Below, in pieces: positions 1 to 7,855 of a stretch of 64,000 nucleotides of DNA. The stretch covers positions 1 to 64,000 of the forward strand of contig JAHBZZ010000004.1 in assembly GCA_019635215.1 (NCBI GenBank), given 5' to 3'. The notes below the pieces were generated by a model. That model saw nothing but the letters and a program-made list of their open reading frames with translations. It had not been told where the DNA came from and did not search any database. The stretch is from Nitrosomonas sp. Its GTDB lineage: Bacteria > Pseudomonadota > Gammaproteobacteria > Burkholderiales > Nitrosomonadaceae. The translations under genes were made by a program, and so were the position numbers. How positions within the stretch are numbered: the first letter of the stretch is position 1; each line of letters begins with the position of its first letter.

Positions 1-27
1 ATCGGTTCGATTCATTATGCGATGTAA
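1..27 (+). CDS. C-terminal end of a TonB-dependent receptor (partial)
   Basis: The first 27 bases read IGSIHYAM followed by a TAA stop. The same eight residues end a longer recognisable receptor fragment at 4336-4467, where they follow LGDRFSMNAGIPRMF, a typical last beta-strand of siderophore receptors. The final aromatic/hydrophobic residues fit a beta-barrel terminus. The gene therefore enters from the left and ends here. About 70-80 bases around the stop are similar to 4441-4520, so the two copies are paralogues. Confidence 0.55.
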   Translation: MGSIHYAM

Positions 28-209
28 TGGCTTTGCATATGATCGGTGTGACGGTGGTCTGAATGCGCTGTATCCCGCTTTTCACACCCGCCCCGCCCGG
101 TCAAAACCGCGAATCACCCCATTGCACCATAGCGTTGGCAGGCGGATTGTGGTAAAAGTCGGATAAAAAAACGGTAGGCGTGTAATCCTATGAAATCTTT
201 ATCACTGCC

Positions 210-611
210 ATGACACTCGACCTGAAAACAATCCTGCATGACTTGCGTGCACAGTTACCGCATCTGCTGGCGCTGTATCTGTTCGGCAGCGCGGCCAGCG
301 GTGATGCCGCGGCGCACAGCGATGTTGATCTGGCGATTCTGGTGGAGGGTAAAGTGGATACCGTCGCATTATGGTATCTGGCGCAAAGACTGGCGAGCCG
401 GATCGGGCGGGATGTCGATCTGATTGACCTGCGCGCAACCAGCACTGTACTGCAATATCAAATCATCACCACCGGACGGCGTCTGTGGGCGCGTGACGCA
501 CGCGCGGCGATTTATGAAAGTTTTATCCTGAGTGAAAAAACCGCACTGGATAGTCTGCGCCGGGACTTGCTGCGTGACATCAGACACACCGGCAGTGTTT
601 ATGGCCGATGA
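210..611 (+). CDS. mntA: MntA-type nucleotidyltransferase antitoxin
   Basis: This 133-residue protein is a minimal nucleotidyltransferase. It shows the GSX10DXD motif at residues 26-40 (GS, then D38 and D40 in SDVDLAIL). In the HEPN/MNT systems such proteins transfer AMP to a tyrosine of the partner HepT toxin and so neutralise it. The downstream hepT overlaps its last 11 bases, which supports translational coupling. The length is usual for MntA. The role as antitoxin is from family knowledge; activity here is inferred from the intact motif. Confidence 0.85.
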   Translation: MTLDLKTILHDLRAQLPHLLALYLFGSAASGDAAAHSDVDLAILVEGKVDTVALWYLAQRLASRIGRDVDLIDLRATSTVLQYQIITTGRRLWARDARAAIYESFILSEKTALDSLRRDLLRDIRHTGSVYGR

Positions 612-1020
612 CGTATTGCTGAACAAGGCTGCGGTGATCGAGCGCTGCGTGTCACGCGCGCGGGAAGAATACCTGCGCGACCCAGCCACATTCGCCAGCG
701 ATTTGACCCGCCAGGATGCGGCCATTCTGAATATTCAGCGCGCCTGTGAAGCGGCGCTGGACACGGGACAGCATCTGATACGGCAGGAACGATTGGGTGT
801 GCCGCAAAGTGCACGCGATGTATTTACCCTGCTGGCGCAAGCCGGCCGGATACCCGATTCGCTGGCTCTTGCATTGCGCAATATGGTCGGATTTCGCAAC
901 ATCGCCATTCATGATTATCAGGCATTGCAACTGGCCATCACCGTCGCCGTCATCGAACAGCATCTCGATGACTTCCTGCTATTCTCAAAAACACTGCTGA
1001 TGCAGGACAAAACCACATAA
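601..1020 (+). CDS. hepT: HepT-like HEPN ribonuclease toxin
   Basis: The ATG at 601 gives a 139-residue, mostly helical protein and overlaps the mntA stop by 11 bases; longer in-frame starts lie inside mntA and are unlikely. The HEPN catalytic motif RX4HXY is present as RNIAIHDY (R99, H104, Y106). The tyrosine is the residue modified by MntA in characterised pairs. HepT proteins are dimeric RNases that cleave RNA when the antitoxin is lost. All key residues are intact, so the pair is probably functional. Confidence 0.85.
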   Translation: MADDVLLNKAAVIERCVSRAREEYLRDPATFASDLTRQDAAILNIQRACEAALDTGQHLIRQERLGVPQSARDVFTLLAQAGRIPDSLALALRNMVGFRNIAIHDYQALQLAITVAVIEQHLDDFLLFSKTLLMQDKTT

Positions 1021-1167
1021 CCGCGTTATGGGCAATGCTTCTTATCTTCGCCATTTTGTCGGCAACGGTTCGATGTTCGCCTTTCTAACGCGTACGGCGT
1101 ACAAAAATCGCCACCGGTAACGGTATTTACACCAACTACATTGAAACGGTATTGTTCATTTTGAATA

Positions 1168-1569
1168 TTATCGCCGTGCATCGAAGCGTACCAGCGTATT
1201 GTCCCACTGCAACAGCGATTGGTCGGCAGTCAGGAGCGTTGCGCCTTTGAGCTGGGCAGTGGCTACGATGAGCCGGTCTGCCGGGTCGTCGTGCAGGTCG
1301 ATTTGGGCGGCTGCGATGCCGATCTCGCCATCGACAGGAATTTCAACCAGACCAAGGCCCAATAAATCACGCCGCCACGCCGTAGCCGGAAGCGTCATTG
1401 TAAGCCGCCCCTTAGCGACAAGCATGGCGGTTTCCCAGAAAGAGATCGCCGAAACTGCCAGCTTGCTTTGCTGTAAGGCGAGGTCGGCACGTTTTCGCGC
1501 TTCGCTTCCCAAGGCAGGATCGTCCTGGTCGAGCCAGATCAAGGCGTGGGTGTCTAAGAGGATAAGCAT
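1168..1569 (-). CDS. PIN-domain toxin (VapC family)
   Basis: A 133-residue PIN-domain protein beginning MLILLDTHALIW. The acidic residues expected for a metal-dependent RNase are visible: D6 in DTH, E46 in SFWETAM, D98 in DPADR, and D116 in LLTAD. Its start overlaps the end of the upstream antitoxin gene by 16 bases, the usual toxin-antitoxin layout. VapC-type toxins cleave tRNA or rRNA; the specific target cannot be read from the sequence. Confidence 0.85.
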   Translation of the reverse strand: MLILLDTHALIWLDQDDPALGSEARKRADLALQQSKLAVSAISFWETAMLVAKGRLTMTLPATAWRRDLLGLGLVEIPVDGEIGIAAAQIDLHDDPADRLIVATAQLKGATLLTADQSLLQWDNTLVRFDARR

Positions 1570-1790
1570 TCGGCATCCCAGGATTCACCCAAAGGTGCCA
1601 CGATATCCCCGACAATACCCATTGTGCCTTTATGGCATCCGGCGAGTGTGGCAGGCCTTGAGATAACCGGACATAGCTGCGCTACCGGCTGACCATTCTT
1701 GGTGATGACGATACTGTCGCCGGAATCTGCCACCTCGTTCATCAATTGCAAACATTTAGCTTTGAATTCGGACGCTTTGATGGTTTTCAT
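1554..1790 (-). CDS. Phd/YefM-type antitoxin
   Basis: A 78-residue protein starting MKTIKASEFKAKCLQLMNEV, with the typical Phd/YefM N-terminal fold signature and a GDSIVITKNGQPVAQL segment at about residues 28-43. Family members bind the operator of their own operon with the N-terminal half and wrap the toxin with the C-terminal half. It lies directly upstream of, and overlaps, the PIN toxin gene on the minus strand. A strong promoter with repeated motifs lies just upstream (1820-1848). Confidence 0.85.
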   Translation of the reverse strand: MKTIKASEFKAKCLQLMNEVADSGDSIVITKNGQPVAQLCPVISRPATLAGCHKGTMGIVGDIVAPLGESWDAECLSS

Positions 1791-1819
1791 AACAATGCAA
1801 TTAAATGACTATGGGCATG

Positions 1820-1848
1820 ACTATAGTTATAATAGTTATAAATGTCAA
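1820..1848 (-). promoter_or_regulatory. Sigma70-like promoter and possible operator of the PIN/Phd operon
   Basis: On the minus strand TTGACA (1843-1848) is separated by exactly 17 bases from TATAGT (1820-1825), about 30 bases before the antitoxin start. Short direct repeats lie in and beside it: ATGACTAT twice (1805-1824) and AGTTATA twice (1825-1840). Repeats like these are common antitoxin operator sites, so autoregulation is likely but inferred. Confidence 0.6.
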
Positions 1849-1924
1849 TCTCTTTGGTAAAGACGGTTTTTTTGTGATACGCCATTTTGGGCACCCCGTG
1901 CGGCGTATAAAATTTCTCCCCGCG

Positions 1925-2087
1925 TACGGATTAGGCGCGCAATTTGACTGAATATTGATTTGTCACTTTTGTTTGGGCGCGGCGTAATCCGCCGAATGTG
2001 TGGCATACCCTTAACATGTGGCGGATTGCGGCGCACGGAAACACCTTGATCATCTAAATTTTGAACAATTTGCGCGCCTAATCCGTA
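1925..2087. repeat. Pair of ~69-bp palindromic repeat units in inverted orientation
   Basis: Two copies of a roughly 69-base unit, 1925-1993 and 2020-2087, face each other around a 26-base spacer. Each unit starts with TACGGATTAGGCGCGCAA and ends with a GCGGCGTAATCCGCC-like block, so each unit is itself an imperfect palindrome. The outer 18 bases are identical in both arms; the middle is diverged. It resembles a REP-type intergenic element. The right arm ends 3 bases before the inverted repeat of the insertion sequence. Confidence 0.7.
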
Positions 2088-2101
2088 TATGGACTCCTCC
2101 C

Positions 2102-2367
2102 GTTTTGCGAGCAAAATTTGTGATGATTCCAAGGTGCAACTGCTTCCGTATATCCGGCTTCCGGTTGGATAGTGATAGCTATCCGAGCCATGATGGATTT
2201 CGCGCGTAAGATTCATATTGCCCTAGCGGCTTTGCCTTGTATGTACCAGACAGGGAGCCATCGATTAGACTGAATTTCTTACGCCGGTCTGACCTGTTTG
2301 CCATCATTTCATTTCGCTACGCAATTACAACTGACTTTCTCCTCTACTGAACAATACTTCTGTAATT
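2102..2367 (-). ncRNA. Right-end noncoding region of the IS, candidate bridge/seek RNA
   Basis: About 266 bases lie between the transposase stop and the right-end inverted repeat, with no convincing reading frame. IS1111-type elements encode their guide (bridge or seek) RNA in the noncoding region downstream of the transposase, so this is where it would be. The assignment rests on position and family knowledge only; no RNA fold was computed. Confidence 0.35.
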
Positions 2368-3384
2368 CTACGCTGCCTTTCGGTAAGTCTCGCCACGGCT
2401 CAATATCGACCACGCAATACGGGCGTTTTTATTAGCCAGCGCTACCGTTGCTATGTTCTTGTTGCGTCGCAGCGATACCGACATCACCCAGCGGCTGCGG
2501 CCGTCTTCCTTGTTCCTGGCCGCGTTTAACGCTGACCGGGCACCATGAATCAGTAGTGTGCGCACATATTTGTCACCTCTTTTGCTGATTCCACCCAGGC
2601 GATTTTTGCCGCCACTCGAATGTTGCCGGGGCGTCAGCCCAAGCCATGCCGCCATGTCCCGGCCGCTGCCAAACTGTTTTGCATCACTCACCGCCGCAAC
2701 GAGCGCACTGGCTACCACTGGACCTATCCCTTCTATTTCCAGCAATCGTTTGATGCGATCGTCTCGCTGTACTGCTTGCGCAATCCGCGCATCGTATTCG
2801 GCAACTCTGTTATCCAGGGCGCGTAGTTCTTCCCCCAGTTCGGCCAATAGTTCGCGAAAGCTTCCCGGCAATCCGTTTTCTTCGTCTTCCAGCAATACCG
2901 GGATCGCTCGACGCAAGTTTCCCATTGATGTCGCCAACACAATCCCAAATTCAGCCAGTAAACCACGTATCTCGTTGCTCAGTGCCGTTCGTGATTTGAT
3001 TAACCGCGTGCGAATCCGATGTTCCGCTTGAACAACCTGTTGTTCGATCAGCTTGATGGCTACAAAACGCATGTTCGGTCGTCCTACCGCTTCGCAAATC
3101 GCTTCCGCATCGTTGGCGTCGTTCTTGCCTCTCTTCACATACGGCTTGACATACTGCGGTGCCATCAATCGAACATCATGACCCAATTTACTCAGCTCTC
3201 GACCCCAGTAATGCGAACCCCCGCAGGCTTCCATACCCACCAGACAGGGGGCAAGCTTGCCAAAATAATCCAGCATCTGTGACCGGCGCAGTTGCTTACG
3301 TACCACTACTTTCTCAGTTCTGTCCACTCCATGAACCTGAAATACTTGTTTTGCCAGATCTATACCTATCCGTGTAATATTCAT
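2368..3384 (-). CDS. IS110-family transposase
   Basis: The 338-residue protein begins MNITRIGIDLAKQVFQVHGV, the usual start of IS1111-type transposases, with the first catalytic Asp in IDLAK. A KRGKNDANDAEAICEA segment (about residues 106-121) belongs to the N-terminal DEDD RuvC-like domain. The C-terminal Tnp2 domain includes EIEGIGPVVASALVAA and the RDMAAWLGLTPRQHSSGGK block with the conserved serine region. The length is normal and no frameshift is seen, so the enzyme may be active. Confidence 0.93.
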   Translation of the reverse strand: MNITRIGIDLAKQVFQVHGVDRTEKVVVRKQLRRSQMLDYFGKLAPCLVGMEACGGSHYWGRELSKLGHDVRLMAPQYVKPYVKRGKNDANDAEAICEAVGRPNMRFVAIKLIEQQVVQAEHRIRTRLIKSRTALSNEIRGLLAEFGIVLATSMGNLRRAIPVLLEDEENGLPGSFRELLAELGEELRALDNRVAEYDARIAQAVQRDDRIKRLLEIEGIGPVVASALVAAVSDAKQFGSGRDMAAWLGLTPRQHSSGGKNRLGGISKRGDKYVRTLLIHGARSALNAARNKEDGRSRWVMSVSLRRNKNIATVALANKNARIAWSILSRGETYRKAA

Positions 3385-3460
3385 TTGACTCCTCCTGCTT
3401 CGACTATTGGGTTAAATCTCTAGTCTGGCACATTACGATGCCGTTACGTGGGAGGAGTCC

Positions 3461-3674
3461 ATTCCATTGACCTACGCGTATACCGATGCCAAAATATTGG
3501 AAGGCGATAACAAGGGAAACCGGTTATTTAACGTACCGAAGCATGCCGGGCCAGTACGGTACTGCACACGTACCCTGCATGACATATTCAGCCAAGCAGA
3601 TCATCCGCTCCTTCTCTGTAAGCGTGCCATAGCGATAACTATCGCTGATTTTTACGTTTACGCCAGGTTCAAAT
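3461..3674 (+). pseudogene. TonB-dependent siderophore receptor fragment (internal part)
   Basis: Directly after the IS, the sequence reads LTYAYTDAKILEGDNKGNRL followed by FNVPKHAG, the typical near-C-terminal barrel region of siderophore receptors. It then loses frame: a GDSDN-like block is readable only in another frame and followed by a stop. The rest of the barrel resumes at 4336 after a toxin-antitoxin pair. The upstream part of the receptor is missing on the other side of the IS. This is a decayed gene, not an expressed protein. Confidence 0.7.
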
Positions 3675-3741
3675 AATTTAAGAGCGTCTCTAAAAAGAGT
3701 CTAAAATAGGCCCTTAATTTGGTACTTATTGGAGGTTGTCC

Positions 3742-3993
3742 ATGCAACAAATATTGGCTTCTTTTAGCGCAAGCATCTCTGAATTAAAGAAAAATCCAAC
3801 AGCTTTATTAAACAAGGCTGATGGTGAAGCAATCGCTATTCTTAACCACAATTTGCCTACTGCTTACCTTGTGCCGGCTGATACTTATGAATCACTCATC
3901 AGTAAATTGGAAGATTACGAATTAGGTGAAATCGTGAAGGCACGGCAAACCGAAAAGTCTTTAGCAATTGAAGTCAGGCTTGATGACTTATAA
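3742..3993 (+). CDS. RelB/StbD-like antitoxin
   Basis: An 83-residue protein starting MQQILASFSASISELKKNPT. The ATG at 3742 is chosen because GGAGG lies 6 bases upstream (3731-3735). The segment ELKKNPTALLNKADGEAIAI followed by NLPTAYLVPADTYESL is characteristic of the StbD/RelB-Phd antitoxin type. It overlaps the toxin start by 11 bases. The pair sits inside a decayed receptor gene and is more AT-rich than the neighbouring genes, suggesting acquisition. Confidence 0.82.
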   Translation: MQQILASFSASISELKKNPTALLNKADGEAIAILNHNLPTAYLVPADTYESLISKLEDYELGEIVKARQTEKSLAIEVRLDDL

Positions 3994-4273
3994 ATTGAAG
4001 TTTCTGCCAAGTGCGAAAAAAGAATGGGACAAACTCGATAACAGTATCAAAAAGCAGTTTAAGAATAAGTTGAAAAAGTGTTTGGAAGATCCCTGTATTG
4101 AAGCCAATCGATTAACTAGCTTTGAGTGTGCTTATAAAATAAAGTTACGTTCAGCAGGTTATCGCCTTGTTTATGAGGTTGATAATAAAGAAATTATTGT
4201 TTTTGTTATTGCTGTTGGAAAAAGAGAAAATAACGAGGTTTACAGCGCAGCAATGAGCAGAACCAAAATTTAA
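3983..4273 (+). CDS. RelE/StbE-like mRNA interferase toxin
   Basis: From the ATG at 3983 the protein is 96 residues and begins MTYKLKFLPSAKKEWDKLD. This is the RelE/StbE pattern: the F-x-P/S-A-KKEWDKLD start, then helical KKQFKNKLKKCLEDP, and the strand block YKIKLRSAGYRLVYEVDN with the conserved basic residues. RelE-type toxins cleave mRNA on the ribosome. The ATG overlaps the antitoxin end; an upstream TTG at 3968 is less likely. Confidence 0.85.
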   Translation: MTYKLKFLPSAKKEWDKLDNSIKKQFKNKLKKCLEDPCIEANRLTSFECAYKIKLRSAGYRLVYEVDNKEIIVFVIAVGKRENNEVYSAAMSRTKI

Positions 4274-4335
4274 GAGGGTGTTCAAAACTCTCTGTCGACG
4301 CCATGGTGCATTGCCGCCTACCGGTTATGCATTCA

Positions 4336-4467
4336 CGCTTGAGTTTGCAACTCGACGCATACAATCTGGCTGATGACACCCTGTATGGCGATACCCTGGG
4401 CGATCGTTTCTCGATGAATGCCGGTATCCCGCGCATGTTTATCGGTTCGATTCATTATGCAATGTAG
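4336..4467 (+). pseudogene. TonB-dependent receptor C-terminal fragment
   Basis: Bases 4336-4467 read RLSLQLDAYNLADDTLYGD and then TLGDRFSMNAGIPRMFIGSI up to HYAM and a stop. This is the last strands of a TonB-dependent siderophore receptor. It continues the fragment at 3461-3674 after a gap of about 40 residues that is now occupied by the RelBE-like pair. The final eight residues match those at the start of the window, so it is a second receptor copy that has decayed. Confidence 0.72.
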
Positions 4468-4509
4468 ACGCCTGCATGCGGTCGATGTGACAGTTGCCTG
4501 AATGCGCCG

Positions 4510-4605
4510 TCATACCATCATGCGCCATTATTTCATACCGTTCATCGGTATACCGGTCTGCTGCTGGCGCCGTTTTTGCTGATCGTGGGACTGACCGGCA
4601 GCGTC
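4510..4605 (+). pseudogene. N-terminal remnant of a PepSY membrane protein gene
   Basis: From 4540 the sequence reads VHRYTGLLLAPFLLIVGLTGS, the N-terminal first membrane helix of PepSY-TM proteins. The intact homologue at 5144 has IHRWAGLIMTGFLIVVSLTGS at the same place. After this the frame degenerates into a G-rich stretch. It lies just after the receptor remnant, so receptor plus PepSY decayed as a unit. Confidence 0.65.
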
Positions 4606-4747
4606 CCGGCTGGTATAAAACGCGTTGGGAGTTGGGAATCGGGAATTGGGAACCAAAAATCTCGATGTCGCTATCCGCAATGACCAACGATATATTGTTG
4701 ATTTGAAAAAATAACAAACAAGCTCGCCGATTCGTGTCCGGTTTTTT

Positions 4748-5011
4748 GTGTCTCATACGTCTTACCCCTTCATTTCGGTTATGGCCATGCTCTGGCTTTA
4801 TATCGATACACAGGACGTTGAAAAAGTCAGTGCGCTATCCGCCAGCATATTCTGGTTGGTGCTGCCTTCGCTGGTTTTGTTTGTTCTATTGCCGCTTTTA
4901 CTGAAGCTGGTCTGGGGATTTTATCCGAGTCTCTCTGCATCTGTAGCGTCAACAGTGCTCAGCTACTTCGCGATGATATCGGCGCTAAACTATTTTGGGA
5001 TTAAGCTATGA
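4748..5011 (+). CDS. Small two-helix membrane protein of unknown function
   Basis: An 87-residue reading frame starting at GTG 4748. It has two strongly hydrophobic stretches: about residues 30-52 (FWLVLPSLVLFVLLPLLLKL) and 60-82 (ASVASTVLSYFAMISALNYF). I do not recognise a family. It sits between the receptor/PepSY remnants and the intact PepSY gene, where iron-uptake loci often carry small membrane proteins. A role in siderophore uptake is a guess from position. The start is not well fixed; an internal ATG at 4781 is possible. Confidence 0.5.
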   Translation: MSHTSYPFISVMAMLWLYIDTQDVEKVSALSASIFWLVLPSLVLFVLLPLLLKLVWGFYPSLSASVASTVLSYFAMISALNYFGIKL

Positions 5012-5143
5012 ATGTCTCATCACAAGCGCAAGCACATATCAATTTGGAAAAAATCTAAAAAATTCACACAATCGTGTCCGGCTTTGCTCGCTTGAATCGT
5101 CATAACAGATAACAGGAATTAAATAATCAAAAGGAGGAAGAGT

Positions 5144-6424
5144 GTGACGCGTCAGTATTGGGTTCTGATACACCGCTGGGCGGGATTGATCATGACGGGA
5201 TTTTTAATCGTAGTGAGTCTGACCGGCAGTCTTCTGGCGTTTTATCCGGAACTGGAACGATTGATCAACCCGCAATTTTATTCCCGACAGACAACGGGCG
5301 ACAAGCTGGATCTCGCCACACTTGCCGAACAAGCAGAGCAGCAGGTACCCGGGATTCGAGTTGAATCGGTCACTCTGGAAGCCAACCAGGGAGCAACGCT
5401 GATCGGTGTGAGCCCACGTGTTCCCGGTAGTGATCCGGGGTTTAACAATCTGTTCGTGGATCCCTATACCGGCAACATTCTGGACAGGCGTCAGTTCGGC
5501 GCCATATCCGACGGCTGGATCAATTTCATGTCCTTTGTGTACCAGCTTCATTATGCGTTGGCACTGGGAAAGTTCGGTATCTGGGTGCTGGGCATCTGCG
5601 CCTTGATCTGGACAATCGATTGTTTTATCGGATTTTATCTGTCATTGCCGCAGCGCAGGAAGTCTGCACCATCCGTGAATACCGCCACCAGTACGGCAAA
5701 AATATCGGACTGGTGGCGGCGCTGGCAACCGGCCTGGAAAATCCGTTGGCAGTCCAGTAAATACAAACTGAATTTTGATCTTCACCGCGCCAGCGGATTA
5801 TGGCTGTGGCCGGTATTGTTCATTTTCGCCTGGTCCAGCGTATATATGAATCTGTGGGATACGATCTATACTTGGACAACTCGCGCCGTATTCGATTACA
5901 AAGCGCCGTGGACCGAATTACCCAGGCTGGATGGCATCTCGCAGGAACCCCATTTGAACTGGCGGCAGGCGCAAGCGGCAGGCCGTTACTGGATGGAGCG
6001 GCAAGCCAGACTGCATCATTTTGAAGTGTACCGGCCGGTGGCACTGCGGCTCGATCACGAACGCAATGTGTACCAATACACCGTGCGCAGCTCACACGAC
6101 ATACAGGATAGGCGGGGAACCACACGCATATTTTTTGATGCCGATACCGGCGCGTTCAAGCTTCTACTGCTGCCATCCGGGCAATATGATGGCAATACCG
6201 TAACCAGTTGGCTGTATGCACTGCACATGGGCAATGTTTTTGGGTTACCCTGGCGGATTTTCGTATGTATAATAGGTCTCATTATCGTTATGCTATCGGT
6301 TACGGGTATTATCATCTGGTCAAAAAAACGCCACGTTCAAAAAAGCAAAAACGTCACCTGGGAATATTTGCGCACACAAAAACTTGCCGCCTTGCGCAGC
6401 GCACTGGATAGTCACCGGAAGTAA
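5144..6424 (+). CDS. PepSY-associated TM helix domain protein
   Basis: A 426-residue inner-membrane protein. The GTG at 5144 follows a strong AAGGAGG at 5131-5137. Helix 1 (about 15-38) has the IHRWAGLIMTGFLIVVSLTG signature of the PepSY-TM (iron-regulated membrane protein, PiuB-like) family. Further helices lie at about 140-165, near 215-240 and 360-390, and periplasmic PepSY-like regions lie between. In related genomes such proteins accompany TonB-dependent siderophore receptors and are thought to assist ferric-siderophore reduction. Receptor remnants lie directly upstream; no Fur box was convincing. Confidence 0.85.
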   Translation: MTRQYWVLIHRWAGLIMTGFLIVVSLTGSLLAFYPELERLINPQFYSRQTTGDKLDLATLAEQAEQQVPGIRVESVTLEANQGATLIGVSPRVPGSDPGFNNLFVDPYTGNILDRRQFGAISDGWINFMSFVYQLHYALALGKFGIWVLGICALIWTIDCFIGFYLSLPQRRKSAPSVNTATSTAKISDWWRRWQPAWKIRWQSSKYKLNFDLHRASGLWLWPVLFIFAWSSVYMNLWDTIYTWTTRAVFDYKAPWTELPRLDGISQEPHLNWRQAQAAGRYWMERQARLHHFEVYRPVALRLDHERNVYQYTVRSSHDIQDRRGTTRIFFDADTGAFKLLLLPSGQYDGNTVTSWLYALHMGNVFGLPWRIFVCIIGLIIVMLSVTGIIIWSKKRHVQKSKNVTWEYLRTQKLAALRSALDSHRK

Positions 6425-6430
6425 GCACTG

Positions 6431-7855
6431 ATGTCCGGATTTCTCAAAGCAGTCATGCGGCTGTGCATCCTGATTGCAGTCGGCGGCTGCAGTAATATGC
6501 CCGAGAGACAACCAGCCGAACTGCTGCCACAGTTGCCGCAGGAGTGGCATGCCGCACCTGAGCTGCATGCATTCTCCGATCAAAACTGGGTGGAATCATT
6601 CGGTGATCCTGTATTAAATGCATTGATCGACCACGCACTTTCGCACAACTATAATCTGAAATCGGCAGCAGCCCGCGTCGATGCCGCCATAGCCCAGGCA
6701 CGCATTGACAGTTCCGGCCTTTGGCCGCAGGTGTCATTTGCGCCAGCCTACCAATATACCCAGATACGCAGTGCAGGTTTCGGTTCGGCGCAATTCAGCG
6801 TTTTTGAGGCCATGTTCGCCCTGAGCTGGGAACTGGATGTCTGGGGCCGCATCCGCGCAACCAGAGCCGCAGCTCTGGAAGATGCCGAAGCAGCAGGCGC
6901 GGATTATAACGCAGCACGATTATCGCTGGCTGCCCGGGTCGCACAGCATTATTTTGCCCTGCTCGAGGCAAGGCTTCAGACACAGGTCGCGGAACAATCC
7001 GTTATTGATCGCAGTAATATCGCCAGCGTGACGCAAGGACGTTTTGAACAGGGTCTGGTACGCGGACTGGACGTCCGGCTTGCGCTGACCGATCTGGCCA
7101 ACGCCCAATCCCAGCTGGCACAGACAAAAAACCAAGCACAACAAATCGCCCGGCAACTTGAAGTATTGCTGGGCCAATATCCGGCGGATGACTGGCAGAA
7201 AACCGCCGGTACAATACCGGAATTATCCGGTTCGCCAAGCTTTCCGGTTCAGCAGGCTTTACCGGATCCTCCTGAATTGCTCCCTGCCGGCCTTCCATCC
7301 GACCTGCTGGCCAGACGGCCCGATCTGATTGCCGCATTTTCACGTCTGCTGGCCGCCGATGCGCGCCTGGACAGCGCCAGAAAACTCATGCTGCCGCGCA
7401 TCACCTTAACAGGCACCGGCGGCACACGCGATACCGCGCTGGTCGATCTGGTCGATCCGCGATCCGCTGTCTGGAATCTCTTTGCCGGTATTATGCATCC
7501 GCTCTTTACCGGCGGCCGTATCCGCGGTGGTATTCAATTGAATGAAGCCCGTGTGGAAGAAGCGCTCTCCCGCTATCAGGATGTAGCGCTCAATGCTTTC
7601 AGGGAAGTTGAACAAGCACTGGCTGCCGAAGAATGGCTGCGGGAACAGGAAAAAGCACTGCGTGAAGCGGTTGAACAGACCGAGGCAAGTCATGAACTGG
7701 CGCTGTATTATTATCGGCTCGGTTTTATCCAGATCCTGACGTTGCTGGACAGTTACCGAAGCAATCTGAACGCCCAAAGCGCGCATCTTTCAGTACAACG
7801 CCAGTTGTTACATAACCGCATCAATCTCTATCTCGCACTGGGGGGTAGCATTTGA
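6431..7855 (+). CDS. RND efflux outer-membrane factor lipoprotein (NodT/OprM family)
   Basis: A 474-residue TolC-superfamily protein. The lipobox AVGGC places the lipidated cysteine at residue 20. Two tandem OEP repeats (about 60-250 and 270-465) carry family blocks such as NYNLKSAAARVDAAIAQARI and LLARRPDLIAAFSRLLAADA. It forms the outer-membrane exit duct of a tripartite pump. It is the first gene of a three-gene operon: the adaptor gene overlaps its end by 4 bases (TTGA). Confidence 0.92.
   Translation: MSGFLKAVMRLCILIAVGGCSNMPERQPAELLPQLPQEWHAAPELHAFSDQNWVESFGDPVLNALIDHALSHNYNLKSAAARVDAAIAQARIDSSGLWPQVSFAPAYQYTQIRSAGFGSAQFSVFEAMFALSWELDVWGRIRATRAAALEDAEAAGADYNAARLSLAARVAQHYFALLEARLQTQVAEQSVIDRSNIASVTQGRFEQGLVRGLDVRLALTDLANAQSQLAQTKNQAQQIARQLEVLLGQYPADDWQKTAGTIPELSGSPSFPVQQALPDPPELLPAGLPSDLLARRPDLIAAFSRLLAADARLDSARKLMLPRITLTGTGGTRDTALVDLVDPRSAVWNLFAGIMHPLFTGGRIRGGIQLNEARVEEALSRYQDVALNAFREVEQALAAEEWLREQEKALREAVEQTEASHELALYYYRLGFIQILTLLDSYRSNLNAQSAHLSVQRQLLHNRINLYLALGGSI

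Larger units (their letters stand above)
2091..3460 (-). mobile_element. IS110-family insertion sequence, IS1111-type
   Basis: A perfect 11-base inverted repeat, GGACTCCTCCC at 2091-2101 and GGGAGGAGTCC at 3450-3460, brackets an IS110-family transposase gene. Subterminal inverted repeats of this size are typical of the IS1111 subgroup, whose true ends lie a few bases further out, so the element is slightly longer than given. Total length of about 1.37 kb is normal. The right-hand flank is TonB-receptor coding sequence; the left-hand flank is the palindromic repeat. Confidence 0.85.

Noticed and set aside
1845-2216. A 123-residue open frame on the minus strand across the palindromic repeat
   Set aside because: It runs through the inverted-repeat arms and into the insertion sequence end; composition and lack of any family pattern indicate a chance frame.
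3661-4300. A possible composite element bounded by AATTTAAGAG on both sides of the RelBE-like pair
   Set aside because: AATTTAAGAG occurs near 3671 and 4266 but the rest of the flanks do not align well, so I cannot claim a direct repeat or target duplication.
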